Assembly (NCBI GenBank): GCA_030267565.1
Contig: BRXU01000001.1
Coordinates: 2,790,001 to 2,854,000 of the forward strand
Direction of reading: 5' to 3'
Length of the DNA: 64,000 bases
From: Pleodorina starrii
Lineage: Eukaryota; Chlorophyta; Chlorophyceae; Chlamydomonadales; Volvocaceae
The notes beneath the pieces are model-generated. The model saw only the letters and a list, made by a program, of their open reading frames with translations, searched no databases and was not told the origin of the DNA. Positions 10,253 through 22,733 of this stretch are shown here, piece by piece. Numbering within the stretch: the first letter of the stretch is position 1; each line of letters begins with the position of its first letter. Made by a program: the position numbers and the translations under genes.

Positions 10253-13200
10253 GCCGGGACACTCCTCGCAAACAACGCCGCAAGTGTGGAACTCTTTGAG
10301 CAAATGCGGCGGACCATGCTTGACTTCGCGGCGGAGAACTCAGTCCCCAGCTGCTCCCTGCAGCTCCTATTTTGCAGCGAACCAGATGCGCTGCACGACG
10401 CCCTGGCGGCGGTGCAGGAGGGCCGCACGTGGCGAGGTACGACTGTACGACATACACAACATACACGCACATACACACATATATACACACACGCACACAC
10501 ACATGCACATGCACATGCACATACACGCGCACATACACACACATACACGCACATACGCGCCACTGTCCCCCCTCCCTCCCTCCCGCCAGGGCTCCTGCAC
10601 GTTCCCCGGGTTGCCGCCGCCGCCTATGCGCTCGACGGCGGCGGCGCCGGCGCCAGCGGCAACCCGGGATGCTCGGGTCAGTACGGCCAGTGCGGCCAGT
10701 ACGGCCAGTACGAAATCCGAAGCTTGCACTGCCCTTCCGCCGACGGTGCCAACGACAGTGACAGCGAGGGTGCTGCGGTCCGCTCCATGCTGCCTGACAC
10801 TCGAGGCACGCCGCTATTGGAGCACCGGACTTGCTGCTCGTCTTCGCCGTACATGGAGGCGTTGTTTGGGGGCTTGGGAAGTAATGGCGGCGGCGCCGCA
10901 GCGGCGGCGGACGGTGCCGGCGGCGGCCTCGCCGACGGCTGCAGTTGGGGTGGCACCGGCGGCACCGGCGGCGGCGGCGGCGGCGGCTCCTTCTGCCCTT
11001 CAGAGCGTCCAAGCGAGCTGTTGGTGGATGTGTTGACCGGTAGCCTGCACGGCAGGCCGCGCGATCCGCTACAGGCCGGGCAAGTGCCCCAACTGCCAAC
11101 GGCCAACGACCGATCCGACCGCCGCCACAACCACCACCACGCCCAAGCGCCGCAGCAGCGCAGCGACCGGCCATGCACCGCGGATTCCAAATCCAGCAAC
11201 AGTAACCACCACCACAACCACCACAACCACCACCATGGCAACCTTGAGAGCCAGGATAAGGAGAACAGCCAGCACGGTCGCCTCATCGCCACCCACCGCC
11301 ACAGCTCCGAGCCCAACCCCGCCTCGCCCTCCGATATCCCAAATGCCGCCATCCAGAAGCCGTCCATCTCAGCCGGCAGCGCTGCGCCAGCGCCTTCTCC
11401 TCCTTGGTCCCCCGCCGAGTTGGGTCCCTGGCAGCAGCAGACAACGACCCGCGGGTCGGTGCAACCCTGCCTGGAGAGCCCCGGCACGCAGGGCGCGGAA
11501 GCAGGCGTCGGAAGCGTCTCGAGTCAGGGTGCCGCATCCGCAGGCAGCGCTTGCCTCGGCGGCACGGAACAACGACACGACAACGGCGACAAGTTGCTCG
11601 GCTGGTGCGCGCCCCGAGGCGACGCCGACCGCGCCGTCGAGCTGCACGGCCGCGCCCGCACCGACGGCGCGGCAGTGCGTGACAGCTCCCTGTCCCTCGA
11701 ACTTGCGCGCAGCCCGCCCCACTCGGCCTCCATTTCAGATCCAGCCACGTGCGTGGGCGCGCCGCTGTCCGCCGGCGGCGCGACGGCGCCCGTCTCCGCA
11801 GCCGCAGCCGTACAGCTTCGCCCGAAGCCGTCGGCATCGGCGGCAGCGTCGCCGTGCGGCAGTCCAATAGCGCGCGACGGCAGCGTCGTCGTCGGCGGCG
11901 GCAGCGGCGGCGGCGGCGGCGGCGTCACCGAGAGCTCCGCCGTCCGCAATTCCCGGTTGCTCCAAAGCCCGGGTCGCCGGCACGGCGGCCACCATCGATT
12001 GCAGCAGCGGCACAGCTTCCACATTGAGAGGGACGCCGCGGCAGCCGCGGCCTTACGAGGCGGCGGCGGCGGCGAAGTCTGCCGCAGCGGCGGCAGTTGC
12101 GGCGGCGGCGGCGCCGCCGCCGCCGCCGCCGGGCGCCGGGTGGGAGCCGGACTGTCGGACCTCAGCGATGTTCGATCGCAGCCGTTAGTCTTGTCCCGCA
12201 TGGCGCCGTGCCGAGGCGGCGCCGAAGGCGGCGGCGGCGGTGTGGCGACGGTGCAGTACTACGAGGGCTCCAGCCATAACCAACAGCTGCAGCATCAACA
12301 CCAGCAATCGCCCACCGGTTTCCAATTGCAGCAGCAGCAGCAGCAACAGCAGCAGGAGCAACAGCAGCAGCAGCAGCAGCAATCGGCGCTGCAACAGCAG
12401 CTACAGCAGGCCCTCAATCTGGCAGTTGGCAGTGGCCGCCGGGTGCACACGCGCTCCGCCCGACATACCTCCTGGTGCGGCAGCGGCAGCGGAGGCGGCA
12501 GTGGCGGCGCCGCCGCGGCCAGTGTCAGCGGCGCGTCATCCCTGAAGGCCAAATTTCCGAGCACCGCCGGGAACTGCCCCCGCGGCGTCATTCGCTCCGG
12601 CGGCGGCGGCGTCGGCCGACTGAAGTCCGCTGCACAGTCGCTGCAGCTGCCGCCGTTGCCGCCAGCGGGCCCCGCAGCCGGACCGCCAGCCCGCGCCGGG
12701 CCCTGTAGCAAAGTGGACGACCTCTCCGGCGCTCGCGCGTGTGGAGTCGGACGGGCATGTGCGGAGGCGGCAAGCACGGCGGAGGACACGAGCGTGGCGG
12801 AGGCGGCGACGGCGGCGGCGGAGGGCGGAGGGTGCGAACAGGCGGGCGGCGCAAAATCGACGCAGCGCATGGGAAAGGTGGGGTTGGCGGGTGGTGGTGA
12901 TGGTGGTGGTGGTGGTTCTGACCCACAGGTCGGTGGTGGTTGCGGTGGCGAGGTTGGTAGCTGCGCCTCCGGCGGCGGCGGCGGCGGCCGTTGGAGCTCC
13001 GTGTCGAGTACGACGGAAAGGGGCGCAGCCGGCGGCAGGCCGTCGTTCTGCCAGGGGGAGCCACACGTTCTGGAGCAGTACCAGTGTGGGGCAAGGTACG
13101 ACGGCTGTCGTACCAGCCAGGATTGCCGTATTAGCCGCGGCAACGCCGGCGCCGGCGACACGTCGATGATGGCCGCTGCGCTGGCCGCCACTGACAGCCA

Positions 13201-16200
13201 CTCCGGCGGCGGGAACACCGGCGAAGCGTGTGACGCCAGTGCTGAGGTGGCGGAGGCAAGCCTCATGTGGTACGGCAGGGGCACCGCCAGCGCTGAAGCA
13301 CCGGCGGCGGGCTCGAAGACCGGCGGCGCGGCACTGGCCGCCGCCGCGAGCGCACTGGAGGCCGCACGCCTGCCCAGCGATGACCGTGACGGCGACGGCG
13401 GCAGCGGCAGCGGCGGCGGCGGCGGCGGCGTGCAGTCGCCGACCACCGCAGATGCGAACCGGTCGTCAGCGCTTCCCTTCCTGCCGCTGGCGTACTTGAC
13501 GCGCAGGGCTTCTGGGCCCTTAGCCATCGCACATCCACCGCCGCCGCCGCCGCAGCAGCAGCAGCTACAGCCATCGCGGCCGCTGCCGCGCCCGCCGCCG
13601 CCGCCGCCGGCCGGTTCGCTGCCCGGGGAAGGCGGCGCCGCCTGGTCTCAAACCAGCGACGGCACGTTGCTGCTGCTGCAAAGTCAGCAAGACCAGCTCT
13701 GGCAGGGTTTATCGACCAGCACGTGGGGCACGATGGTGAGCGTGCGTGCGCGCAACCGGGGATCGGCCGCCGGCGGCGGTTTCGCCGCCGCCGTCGCCTG
13801 CGGCGGCTCCGTACACGGGGGTGGCAGCTCGCGGCGCACCTCACTGTACGCAGAGGGCAGGTCGGTGCGCTGCGGTACAGCGTACTTCGGCGGCGGTGGC
13901 GGTGGCGGCAGCAGCGGCAGGCCGCCGCTGCAGCTGCACGCCGGCGGCGGCGGCGGCGGCAGCGCCGCGGTGGAGGGTCTGGAGACGCTGCGGGCGTTCG
14001 GCGGTGGCGGTGGCGGCGGCGGCGTGCATCATCTGTTTGCCTCTTCAGACGTCGGGACCGTTCGTACTCCCATAGGTGCCGTACTGGGCTCCCGCAGCGT
14101 GCATTTCCCGATGAGACGTGCGCCCGGTGCTGGCGGCGGCGCCGCCGCCGCTGCCACCGCGCCTCACACCGCCGTGCCGCCGGGGTTGCTCGCCAAAGCC
14201 GCAACCACGAGGGGCCGCTTCGGCGTGGGCGAAACGTACGGCGGCTCAATCAGGGCCGCTTCGGTGGACGCCGCGGCGGCAGCGGGGGGGTACAGCAGTC
14301 CCGCCGCCACCGCCGTCATCCTTGGCGCCGCCGCCGCCGTCAGTTCCGGTGGCGGCGGCGGCGGCGTTGAGGGCCCTGTGAACACGGGTTCTGACAGCCA
14401 GCTCTCGATGCGTGGGCGCCGCGGTGGCGGGACGCCGCTTCCCTACCCGCCGGGGAGCAGCGGCACGGGCGCCGTAGCGGGTACCGGGACAGGCACGGAC
14501 ACGGGGCTGAACTCGCCGGGAGAAGATCTTCCCGCCCCGCCCTCGATCCGAATCCTGATCCAAGGATCGGGATCCAGGAGCCCCGGCATGGGTACCCACG
14601 GCCACGGACATGACGCGCAGTTGTACGGCAGCGCGGCGACGGCGGTGGCGGCAGCGGATAGTGACGGCAGCAGCCACCGCCTCCGCAGCCCCTCTGTGAG
14701 GAGCGCCGCCGGCTACTGTTCCCCGCAAGGCCGGGGGTCGTACAACCGGTACGACATGGGGCCCTTATCGGAGGACGGCGATGGCGCCGCCGCCGCGGCC
14801 GCGGCGGCGGCGACGGCGGCGGCGGCCGCTTCGTCGGGGTCCAACTGCGGCCTGGGAGCCCTTCCCGGTACCGCCAGCCCGACGGCGCCGCTGCCGCTGC
14901 AGCTGGTCGGTCCTGCCGTACCGCGTATCGTACAGCTCACCATGCGGTCCATGGCGCGCGCCGCCAGCGCGGCGCCTGTCGTACATGCTTCACGGTGCGC
15001 TGGCAATCCAGGGAGCCCTGCAAGCTCCGGTAATTTTACGACAGACTACTCCGTACGCGCCGGAGTGCCCCTCTTTTTGCCCATGTACGGCGACCCGTCG
15101 GCTTGCGAGCAAGGCTGCGCGACCGCGCCGTCGGCGGCGTCCGCGGGTACGAACGATGCCGAGGGCTCAAGGCACGGCGCCGCCGGTCACATCGGAGCAT
15201 CGTCGTCATTGCCGTACACGCGCCGCGGGAGCACCCCCGGGCAAGCAACCCGGCCGTTCGGGTCCAAGATACTCCAGGGAATCAGCAGCGACGGCGTCGG
15301 CGGCGCCGCCGTCATCCTCAGCGGAGGTGGGCGCAACAGCCGCACAGCCGGCGGCGGCGGCGTCAGCGTCACCGCCGCCGCCATGGCGGTCGCCGCCGAC
15401 GCCTCCGTCGGCTCGCCGCGCCGCCGCTGCACCAACGGCGTCAAGTCCCTGGGGCCGGCTTGGATGCTGGATTCAGTCGACCCGCCGATCGGCAGCGACA
15501 GACCCACCCGAGGCAGCGTGTCCGCCGCCGCCGCCGCCGCCGGCCCGGCAGCTTCCTACGGTGTGTTCCCACACGGGCTGCCCTGGAATGCTGTGACGTC
15601 GGCGGCCAGGGAGGAGCCCGAGGAGGCAATGGGGGGCAGGACCCCGCCGGAGTGCCGCCCGGTTTCGGAGCCACAGCTGGCGGCGGCGGCCGCCGCCGCT
15701 AGCATCCCGGTCAACGCGGAGGGCGGCAGGTGGTTCGAGGTGGTGATGTCGGGGGTGCCGCACCCCGCCACGGGCGAGATTCTTTTGATGGTCGTACAGG
15801 TACGGCAGTGCGGTGCAGAATGACGAGGGGGGTTGCAGGGCAGCATGGCGGGGCAGGCGGTTGGACGTGGCGAGCATGCGCCGTACAATGTACGAATGTC
15901 GGGGTCGGCGGCCGGGCGGGTTGGCAGCCCTTCAAAATTTACGATGCGCCATCTTGGTGGTTCTGGAGCGGCGGGGAGGCGAGTTTGAAGGGTCAGCACA
16001 CCGGTCTCAGCTGCCCCCGGGGGCCGCCCACATCGCGGACGAGTCAAAAGGTCGAGATGGCATTAGGGGAGGGACGTGCGACCTGGATAGCGGCACCACG
16101 CACCACACGGCTACACCGCCCCGCCCCGCCTCACACCACACACACATGCCCCGCCCCGACCCGCCCCGACCCGACCCGACCCGACCCGCAGCACGACATC

Positions 16201-18813
16201 TCCAGTCGAGTGTGGGCTGAGAAGCAGCTGGCTCGCGTCATGGAGGCGGAGCACTTGCTGCTGGAGTCCATATTCCCACAGCACGGTGAGGTGCTGCTGC
16301 CTGGGGGTGGTGCCTGCCTTTCTCTGTGTTATGGAGAGAACAAAGTACCGTAGTAGGCAGGGGGGCGAGGCCGGGGACCTCCTCGATACCGGTTAAAGAG
16401 CCGGGGTGCGCTGACACACGCGCTTGCGAGTGGGCCCCTGAAGCCCGGAGTCACCCTTTTGAGGTAATCTAAAACTAGTCTCTTTCAAACTGGTCCCTTT
16501 GAGGTTCGATGCCCCAGTCTGAGGGGCTGTCCTCGGTAGATATAGGTGTGTGTATGTGTGTGTGTTGGCGGCCGGCGCATCCATTGTGCCGCTAAGGGCG
16601 CTGACCCGTCAAGTCATGTATATGTCGACCACTTTCCCAACAAGCTTGTTGCCAAATTTTGTCCCTGTTGCCTGTTGTGCCCCGTTGCCTGTTTTGGCTC
16701 CTTCCGCTCCCCACGCATCTGCCGAACCCCAGCCTCCTGGGCCCTGCTGTCGCGCCTTCCGCTCCTCGCCCCCGCCCTCTCCTGCCTCGCCTGGCCCTGT
16801 TGTTTTACCTGGCTGTCGGCCAGCCTCCCCAAAACTCCCAAACACCCTTTGTCACCTACTATGACGACGGCAGCACCATGCACCAATCTGCGAAACGTAA
16901 CCAACCAAACCAGTAACCACCCAAATCCCCGCCGACCCAAACCAACCCGCTGCCGCCCCCAGTGCTTGAGCACATCGCAGTTATGGCAGCGACCTCCGCC
17001 CTGCCTGGCGAGGACTCTCCCCCATCGGCGGGGGCCCTGCCCAGCCCTCTGCCGCCGCAGCCGCCTGCGCTGTCGGCCGATCCGGCGGCCTGCCCCTACC
17101 GCACCGGCACGCGCCTGCACCCGCGGGCAGCGAATGTCGGCAACCCGGCGGTCCCCATCACGGGCGACACGTTCCTGCACCTTGCCACCTCCCACAGCGC
17201 CCTTACAGTGCTCTTCTGCGACATCCAGGTAGGTGGGCCTGGTGGCCGGGGGTGGGTTGGCTGGGCCCCCTCTCCCCCTCCGATGAGCGCCTTTCTGGGT
17301 CCTTAAGGTTAGGCGGGCAGGCTGGGGCCCTCTCTCTCCCCCTCCCTTTTTTCAACCCCCAATTTTTTCGCTCCGTCGACATCTCTTACGCACCTTCCGG
17401 TTCCCGCCCCCCCGCCCCGCCCCGCTCCCCCGCCCCTCCAGGGTTTCACCACAATGTGCAACTCGGTTCGTCCCGCCATCGTGATGGCCTTTCTCAACGA
17501 CCTCTACACCCGCCTGGATGCGATGCTGGACGTGTACGGCGTGTACAAGGTGGAGACCATCGGCGACTGCTACGTGGCGGCGGGGGGGCTGATGAAGGTG
17601 GACGAGGAGACGGGCGCCGTGACGGTGCGATCGGACGACGTGGACCCGCAGCACGCGCACCGCACCGTGCAGTTTGCAAAGGTGGGGTAATAAGAACGGC
17701 CCGGGGCGGGGGTGGGGGAGAGAGAGCCGGGGAAGGGGGGCGCGACGGGGAAAGAGGGCGCGGTGCGTGGTAACGAAGGGCGGGGCAAGAAGGGATATCT
17801 GGCTCGGCGGTGGTTACGGTTGGGTTTGTTGCAACTTGGGGCGATGGGGCGCCTGGTATGGAAAGACAGGAAAGCGGAGCGGGGATGACCCATGGGTCAG
17901 TTGTGACGACGGGGTCCTGTTCCAAACACACAGGACCGTGTCTCACATCCGGATCTCGAGCTGATCTGGAACTGCACGCGCAGCCCCTGGCGCCTAAAGC
18001 CCGACAGCGGCGCACTCTGTTCTGTGTTTCCTAGTGCGGCCCTTCCGCATTGTCGTGGCCCGTCAACCTCACCCGCGCCGCGACCTCCACCACCCGTGCC
18101 CCGACCTCCACCACCTCACACACACAAATACGAACCATCGCATGTACGCGCCACAGCCACTTAACAATTGCAACGCACTTACACGCACTGCACACCCCCG
18201 CCCCCCGCCGCCCCTCCCCGTCAGGCGCTGCTCCGTGCCGCCTCCGCGGTTCGTCTGCCCACCAGCGGCGAGCCCGTGCGTCTGCGTGTGGGCATCCACA
18301 GCGGCCCCGCCATGAGCGGCGTGGTGGGCACCCGCATGCCGCGCTTCTGCCTCTTCGGCGACACCATCAACACCGCCTCCCGAATGGAGAGCACGGGGCG
18401 GCCGGGGGCCATACACGTCAGTGCCGCCACACGGGACCTGGTGCCGGAGGAGGCCTGGGAGCCCACGGGGGGAGTGGAGGTGAGCCGGGCTGGGGGCTGG
18501 GCGCTGGGGGCTGGGACCCCTCCCCGATCAGCAACCCAGATATTGCAGTGTCCCTCAACTTGTCCTCAGGCCAGCTGCCGGATGTGGAAAGAAGCCTGTG
18601 CGAGCGTCGCTGCGTTACTTGAAGCGCAAATGCATGTACTGCGGGTGCTCAGGAGCCTGGCCTGCCTGCATTCGCGAACTGTCAGCAGTGCACCGATCCA
18701 CGGGTCACGACCCAAGACATTGCTGAACGCGTGCCTCCCGCCTCCCCCGTTGCTTCCCGTGAGCGCAGGCCAAGGGCAAAGGCCGCATGCTGACGTACCT
18801 GCTGGAGCCTTAG
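10253..18813 (+). CDS. Giant PAS-class III nucleotide cyclase, guanylyl-cyclase type (N-terminus unresolved)
   Basis: Exons 10253-10436, 10590-15799, 16192-16285, 16963-17228, 17442-17681, 18225-18479 and 18769-18813 (TAG) join in phase to about 2,097 aa. The protein starts within a PAS-like domain ([14 protein letters not shown]). A ~1,700-residue low-complexity insert follows, then the PAS end ([19 protein letters not shown]), a coiled linker ([20 protein letters not shown]) and a complete cyclase homology domain. The metal-binding Asp residues are in LFCDIQGFT and ETIGDCYV. The residues that select the base are Glu in KVETIGD and Cys in FCLFGDTIN, the guanylyl cyclase pair (adenylyl cyclases usually have Lys and Asp). 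The Asn/Arg of [10 protein letters not shown] stabilise the transition state. The product should make cGMP from GTP. No transmembrane segment is seen in the part that can be read. Upstream exons are missing. The short tail after [13 protein letters not shown] is normal for algal cyclases. Confidence 0.85.
10437..10589 (+). repeat. (AC)n microsatellite filling cyclase intron 1
   Basis: The intron begins gtacgactgtacgac and is almost wholly ACACAT/GCACAT repeats before the tccctcccgccag acceptor. It is 153 bases, a multiple of three, without an in-frame stop, so retention would insert a Thr/His-rich tract. Confidence 0.7.
10900..15720 (+). repeat. GGC/GCC/CAG trinucleotide-rich coding tract
   Basis: Continuous in-frame low-complexity sequence inside the cyclase exon. 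It contains poly-Gly and poly-Ala blocks, an Asn/His-rich block near 11200-11240, a poly-Gln block at 12325-12400 and poly-Pro near 13530-13610. Antisense and shifted frames also stay open because of the composition. Confidence 0.85.
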
Positions 18814-21800
18814 AAGGACGCAATCCGCATTCTGGACTGAGATGAGCACAAGCTTGACTGACGGACTGAGGGTGGTCAACGGTTACATAATTTTACAGTA
18901 GTCAGCGCACAGGCAGGGGCAGCAGTGCCTACTAACTGCCCAGGTGCGCAGCGGGCCGTCAACGGGGCCCCAGCGAGGAGCGCAAGGGGAGGGTCAAAAT
19001 AAAGGGGATTCGTACACAGAAAGGGCAGGGTCGGAGGCGGTGCGCTACGTTCAACGAAAGGAAAGGGAGGGGGGTTAAAGCGCGATGCGTCAGGAAGGGC
19101 GAGAAACGGGGGCGCAGGTTCGTAGCGAGGCAGTCCTTGCGAAAATGTATTTTTTTTCATGGCCCGTGCTTTCGCGTGTCTTTCCTGGAGTCTGTGTTCA
19201 ATGCGGGGTTGCATTGTGGACAAGGCTCCAGCGAGTTCGCATTTAGCAGGTATAAGCGGCAGGCGCCTCACAGATCATAGGTCGCGTAGCTGTAAAAGTT
19301 GCTTTTGCCCGGCACAGTTGGTCGGACGGCGCTCAGGGCCAGCCGGTGCGCGGAAGCGGTGATCGAGGGATGGGCGGCAATAATTCCACGGGGGTGAAAG
19401 AGCAGTGTGTGCGTGAGAGTCGTGATATCGAGGCGCCATTGGTTGCGAACGCCTGCGGGCGGGTCGAGTCGGGTCGGGTCCGGTCAGGGGCTTTGAGATT
19501 TGGGATTTTGCGACAACTGAATACAAAGGAGCGGCAACGGCAGGGAAGTATATAGTATAATGCCCTTGGTAAGGAGCCTTTGCTCTTGAGGGGAGGTTGG
19601 GGGTTCGGCATCGTCGCCATATTTTGCGTCGCCCCTTCCTCCTATGACTTGAAATGAGATCCGGGGTTATGAAGCTGAAGCATAAGGCCCCGGCTGTGGG
19701 CTGGCAGGATTGGCAGGGCTGGATAGGCGTTGTTATTTTAGCAAGTTCTTTGTGTCGAGGGCAGTCCACTGTTGTTGGAATGATCACAGCCGGGCACCTT
19801 GCCGGCGTTGCGCGTGCGACGAAGCAAGGAAGAGCTGGTAGGTGTCAATGAATTCATTCTCAAGCGTCGCATTCATCCTCAGTGTCCGTACTGCGGTCCG
19901 TACCTTGCCGTACCCGGCGTCATGGAAATCCGGGCCCTGCGCTCTCTCACGCGCACGCATGCGGGATGAGCTGCCTCTGCCCAGTGCCACCCCGTGCCCA
20001 GAAGGGTGGAAGGAGCTGGATGGAGGCCGTGCGGCTCATCCCTTGCTTGCCAGCGCAGCGTTGCCGGCGCAGCCTTGCCTACACCCCGGGCTGGCGAAGC
20101 TCGTGGACTGAGAGGGAAAGTGCGGAGGCGGAGTCAGTTTGCGTTTTTTCCTGATTTTTCTAGATTCACCTGGATTTACGGTCCGCAACAGCGCCAGTTC
20201 ATGATGGAGGTACGGTAGGTCCTTGTACCTCGGGGCTGACAGAGCGAGGCGCCCGGCCGCAGGCCGGTGCGCATCTCGCCCGCCGTTGGGAGCGTTTTGG
20301 ATGGCCCTTCCTTGCTTCCGGCAGCCGCCACATGTCTAGGCGGTGGAGTAGATGCAGGTGCAGGGGTTGCTGCGGAGCGGCTCAGCTCCCTGTTGGCAGT
20401 TGGATCAGCCGCGCGGGCACCTGTGTTCCCGGTAGTGTGGACGCGAAGGCGGAGGGGCTATCCCCGGAGGGTGAGGCCCCGCAAGTTCCGGCAAGGCGGA
20501 GCGGTCCGCCATAGGGCTAGGCTGGTCAAGTTATGATGGCAAGGAGGGTGGCGTCCTTTCGTTGGGGATGGTGGGGGAGGCTGGCCAGTTATGACGGTGG
20601 GGGAGGTTGAGAGGGCCCCGAATAGACCACGGGCGGTGCGTCTCGCTGCGCACCCCGATAGCGCGTACGTATGTGTGTGTATGTGTCTGTTGCGCAGCGT
20701 AACAGTTGCGCTACCCCTCGGATGAGCCCGTGCGAGTTGGGGGGCCCATGAACCAGGTAAGGATAGTACGGCTTTGTGGGAGCGAGCTGCCTTGCCCCGC
20801 CCATCACAGAAGAAAACTTCGGTTCTTTTGAGTGTCCGCACTCCGGCCTGGTGCGCGAGTTCCGCACATGTCGTACCTGCCGTATCGGTATGGTAACGAA
20901 ATCCGTACCTGCCGTATCGGCAAAAATCGTCTGTGAAGTACGAGCCGCCTCAAAGGCTAAATGAAGCTATGTGGTTGGGAGCCATGCGTGGGCACTTTTG
21001 AACATTTGGTTTTCTATGGGATGAGGAATTGCCTCCTGATGAGCAATACGGAAGGAAACGCAGAGATTAGCAGTACGGGATGTTCCCCCGGAAAGCCCTC
21101 GTAAGGCCCATCCATTAGGAGGATCTGTCGGGCAGCTACGGAAGGGGACTGGGGGAAGGTCAGCAGCGGCTGCATGGGGATCTGGAGTGGCCGTAGCGGC
21201 GCCGCGGTCGGGATGGGGCTTGGCGGCGGCGGCGGCGCTGCCGCCGCTCTGGTAGTGCAGGTGGCGGCGCGGTTCTGATGGTGGCTGTGGCGGCGCCGCT
21301 GGTGATGGTGATGCTGGTGGTGGTGCAGGTGGTGCAGGTCGGGCGCTGTAATGTTATTGTTGCAGATGACGTGGTTTGGGGGGGGTGTCTTGTGTGTGGC
21401 CAATGTGATCAGTGATAGGCCCCGGCGGTGCATCGCAGTGGGAGGCTGCCGGCCCGCCCTGCGCTTGTTACCAGAGACGTTGGCCCACTCACAATCGGGA
21501 GTAAACAAATAAACAACCCCCCACAGGCAGTGTGGAACAAAAACGTGACTCTTTGTCCCATACACTCCCGACTACTAGCAGCAACTCAACCACAGCCACC
21601 AAGCGCAAAACACACAATACAACAAAAGGCCGTCACTCGTTAGAACCGCCGGTAGAGGAAAAACACGCGGGAGGGGAAAACCGGATGGAGAAAGCATACG
21701 ATGGAACAACCGATGCGCGCGACGATTAGCGTGCCCGCCGCCTGCACGTCAAGGTACGGCAAACGCCGTACACGCCGGGGTGGTCTAACTCGTAAGAGCG

Positions 21801-22733
21801 CGGCCATCCACAGGGCACTCGGCGCAAAAAGGGTTGGAAAGTACACAAAAAAAACTGGGTTGTACAGGCCCCTCGGAGGGGTTAAAAGCCAGCAGGCCAG
21901 CTGGCCCTTGGTGCACTGCAGCGGAAAAGACCCCCGAGAGCAAAGGAATGCGCAACCAGGCCAGGCAGCACGTGTGTGTGCGTGTGCGCGTGTGTGCGTG
22001 TCCCTTGTTGCGGCCCGCTCTCCCGCCGCGCAATGCGCTGGGGGTTGTGCCCACCCAGGGTCCTTCACCTCGGCGTTGTCGCAGCAAGCGCAACAGTGTG
22101 CGTCATATTTAATGTACACTCTGGCTACCTGGCGCCAGCGAACTACAATACAACTATGGTACAACCATGGTACAGGATAGGCACACTTCAAAACAGTTCA
22201 AATGTCTGTCAATCCTGGAGTTTTTGCGGTGCAGCGGCCATCGCAAGAATCGCCGCCGCCTGGGCCACAACCTGACCGGGGGCGCCGCAAACAATCAGAG
22301 CTGGCTTTTATGCGCGGCTCGCTGGCCTTGCAACACGCCGTGCGCGGTCTTCTGCCGGTCTTGTCCGCGCCGTGTACAGCCCCTCCTCTTATTCCAATCG
22401 TTACGTCCGGGAACTCATCTTAATCGCCACAGCGGGGGCCGGCATTGGTGCGCACCGATGCACACTGCGCCCTGAAACTGTCAACAAAAATCAAGCAAAC
22501 TCTTCAACGCGCAAGGGCCGTGTCAGAGCCCTGCGTAAAACATCAAGCCATGTAGCCTCGTAGCCATGCCAGCCCGTTTTCGCACACAGCAACGCCATCT
22601 CTGCCATCCTCATTGTCAGCTACCCATACCCCATTTCCTTCGGAAGCGCCTGACATCCTCAGCCTGGTAACCCACCGTGCAAATACTGGTGTCAAATTTT
22701 GTTTCCCCAAGCAGAGGCCCCTCAGCGCAATCC
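18814..22733. other. Long intergenic region, cyclase 3' flank to F-box gene 3' end
   Basis: About 3.9 kb with no supported gene. A TGTAA at 19291-19295 is a candidate cyclase poly(A) signal. A 17-base unit CGTACCTGCCGTATCGG is repeated at 20872-20888 and 20904-20920. A minus-strand open stretch near 19790-19870 (MNATLENEFIDTYQLFLASS) looks protein-like but has no partner exons. GT-rich and GGC-rich simple sequence occurs near 21200-21330 and 21970-22000. Confidence 0.4.
19291..19295 (+). promoter_or_regulatory. Candidate TGTAA poly(A) signal of the cyclase
   Basis: TGTAA about 480 bases downstream of the TAG at 18811-18813, in the right orientation. Confidence 0.35.

Noticed and set aside
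10137..15877. Many long antisense and shifted open frames across the cyclase
   Set aside because: They are Arg/Ala/Pro or Arg/His/Gln runs produced by the GGC/GCC/CAG repeats. Only the frame that ends in the PAS and cyclase domains makes a known protein.
19790..19890. Minus-strand MNATLENEFIDTYQLFLASS stretch
   Set aside because: Protein-like but isolated: no exon on either side continues it in phase and no family was recognised.
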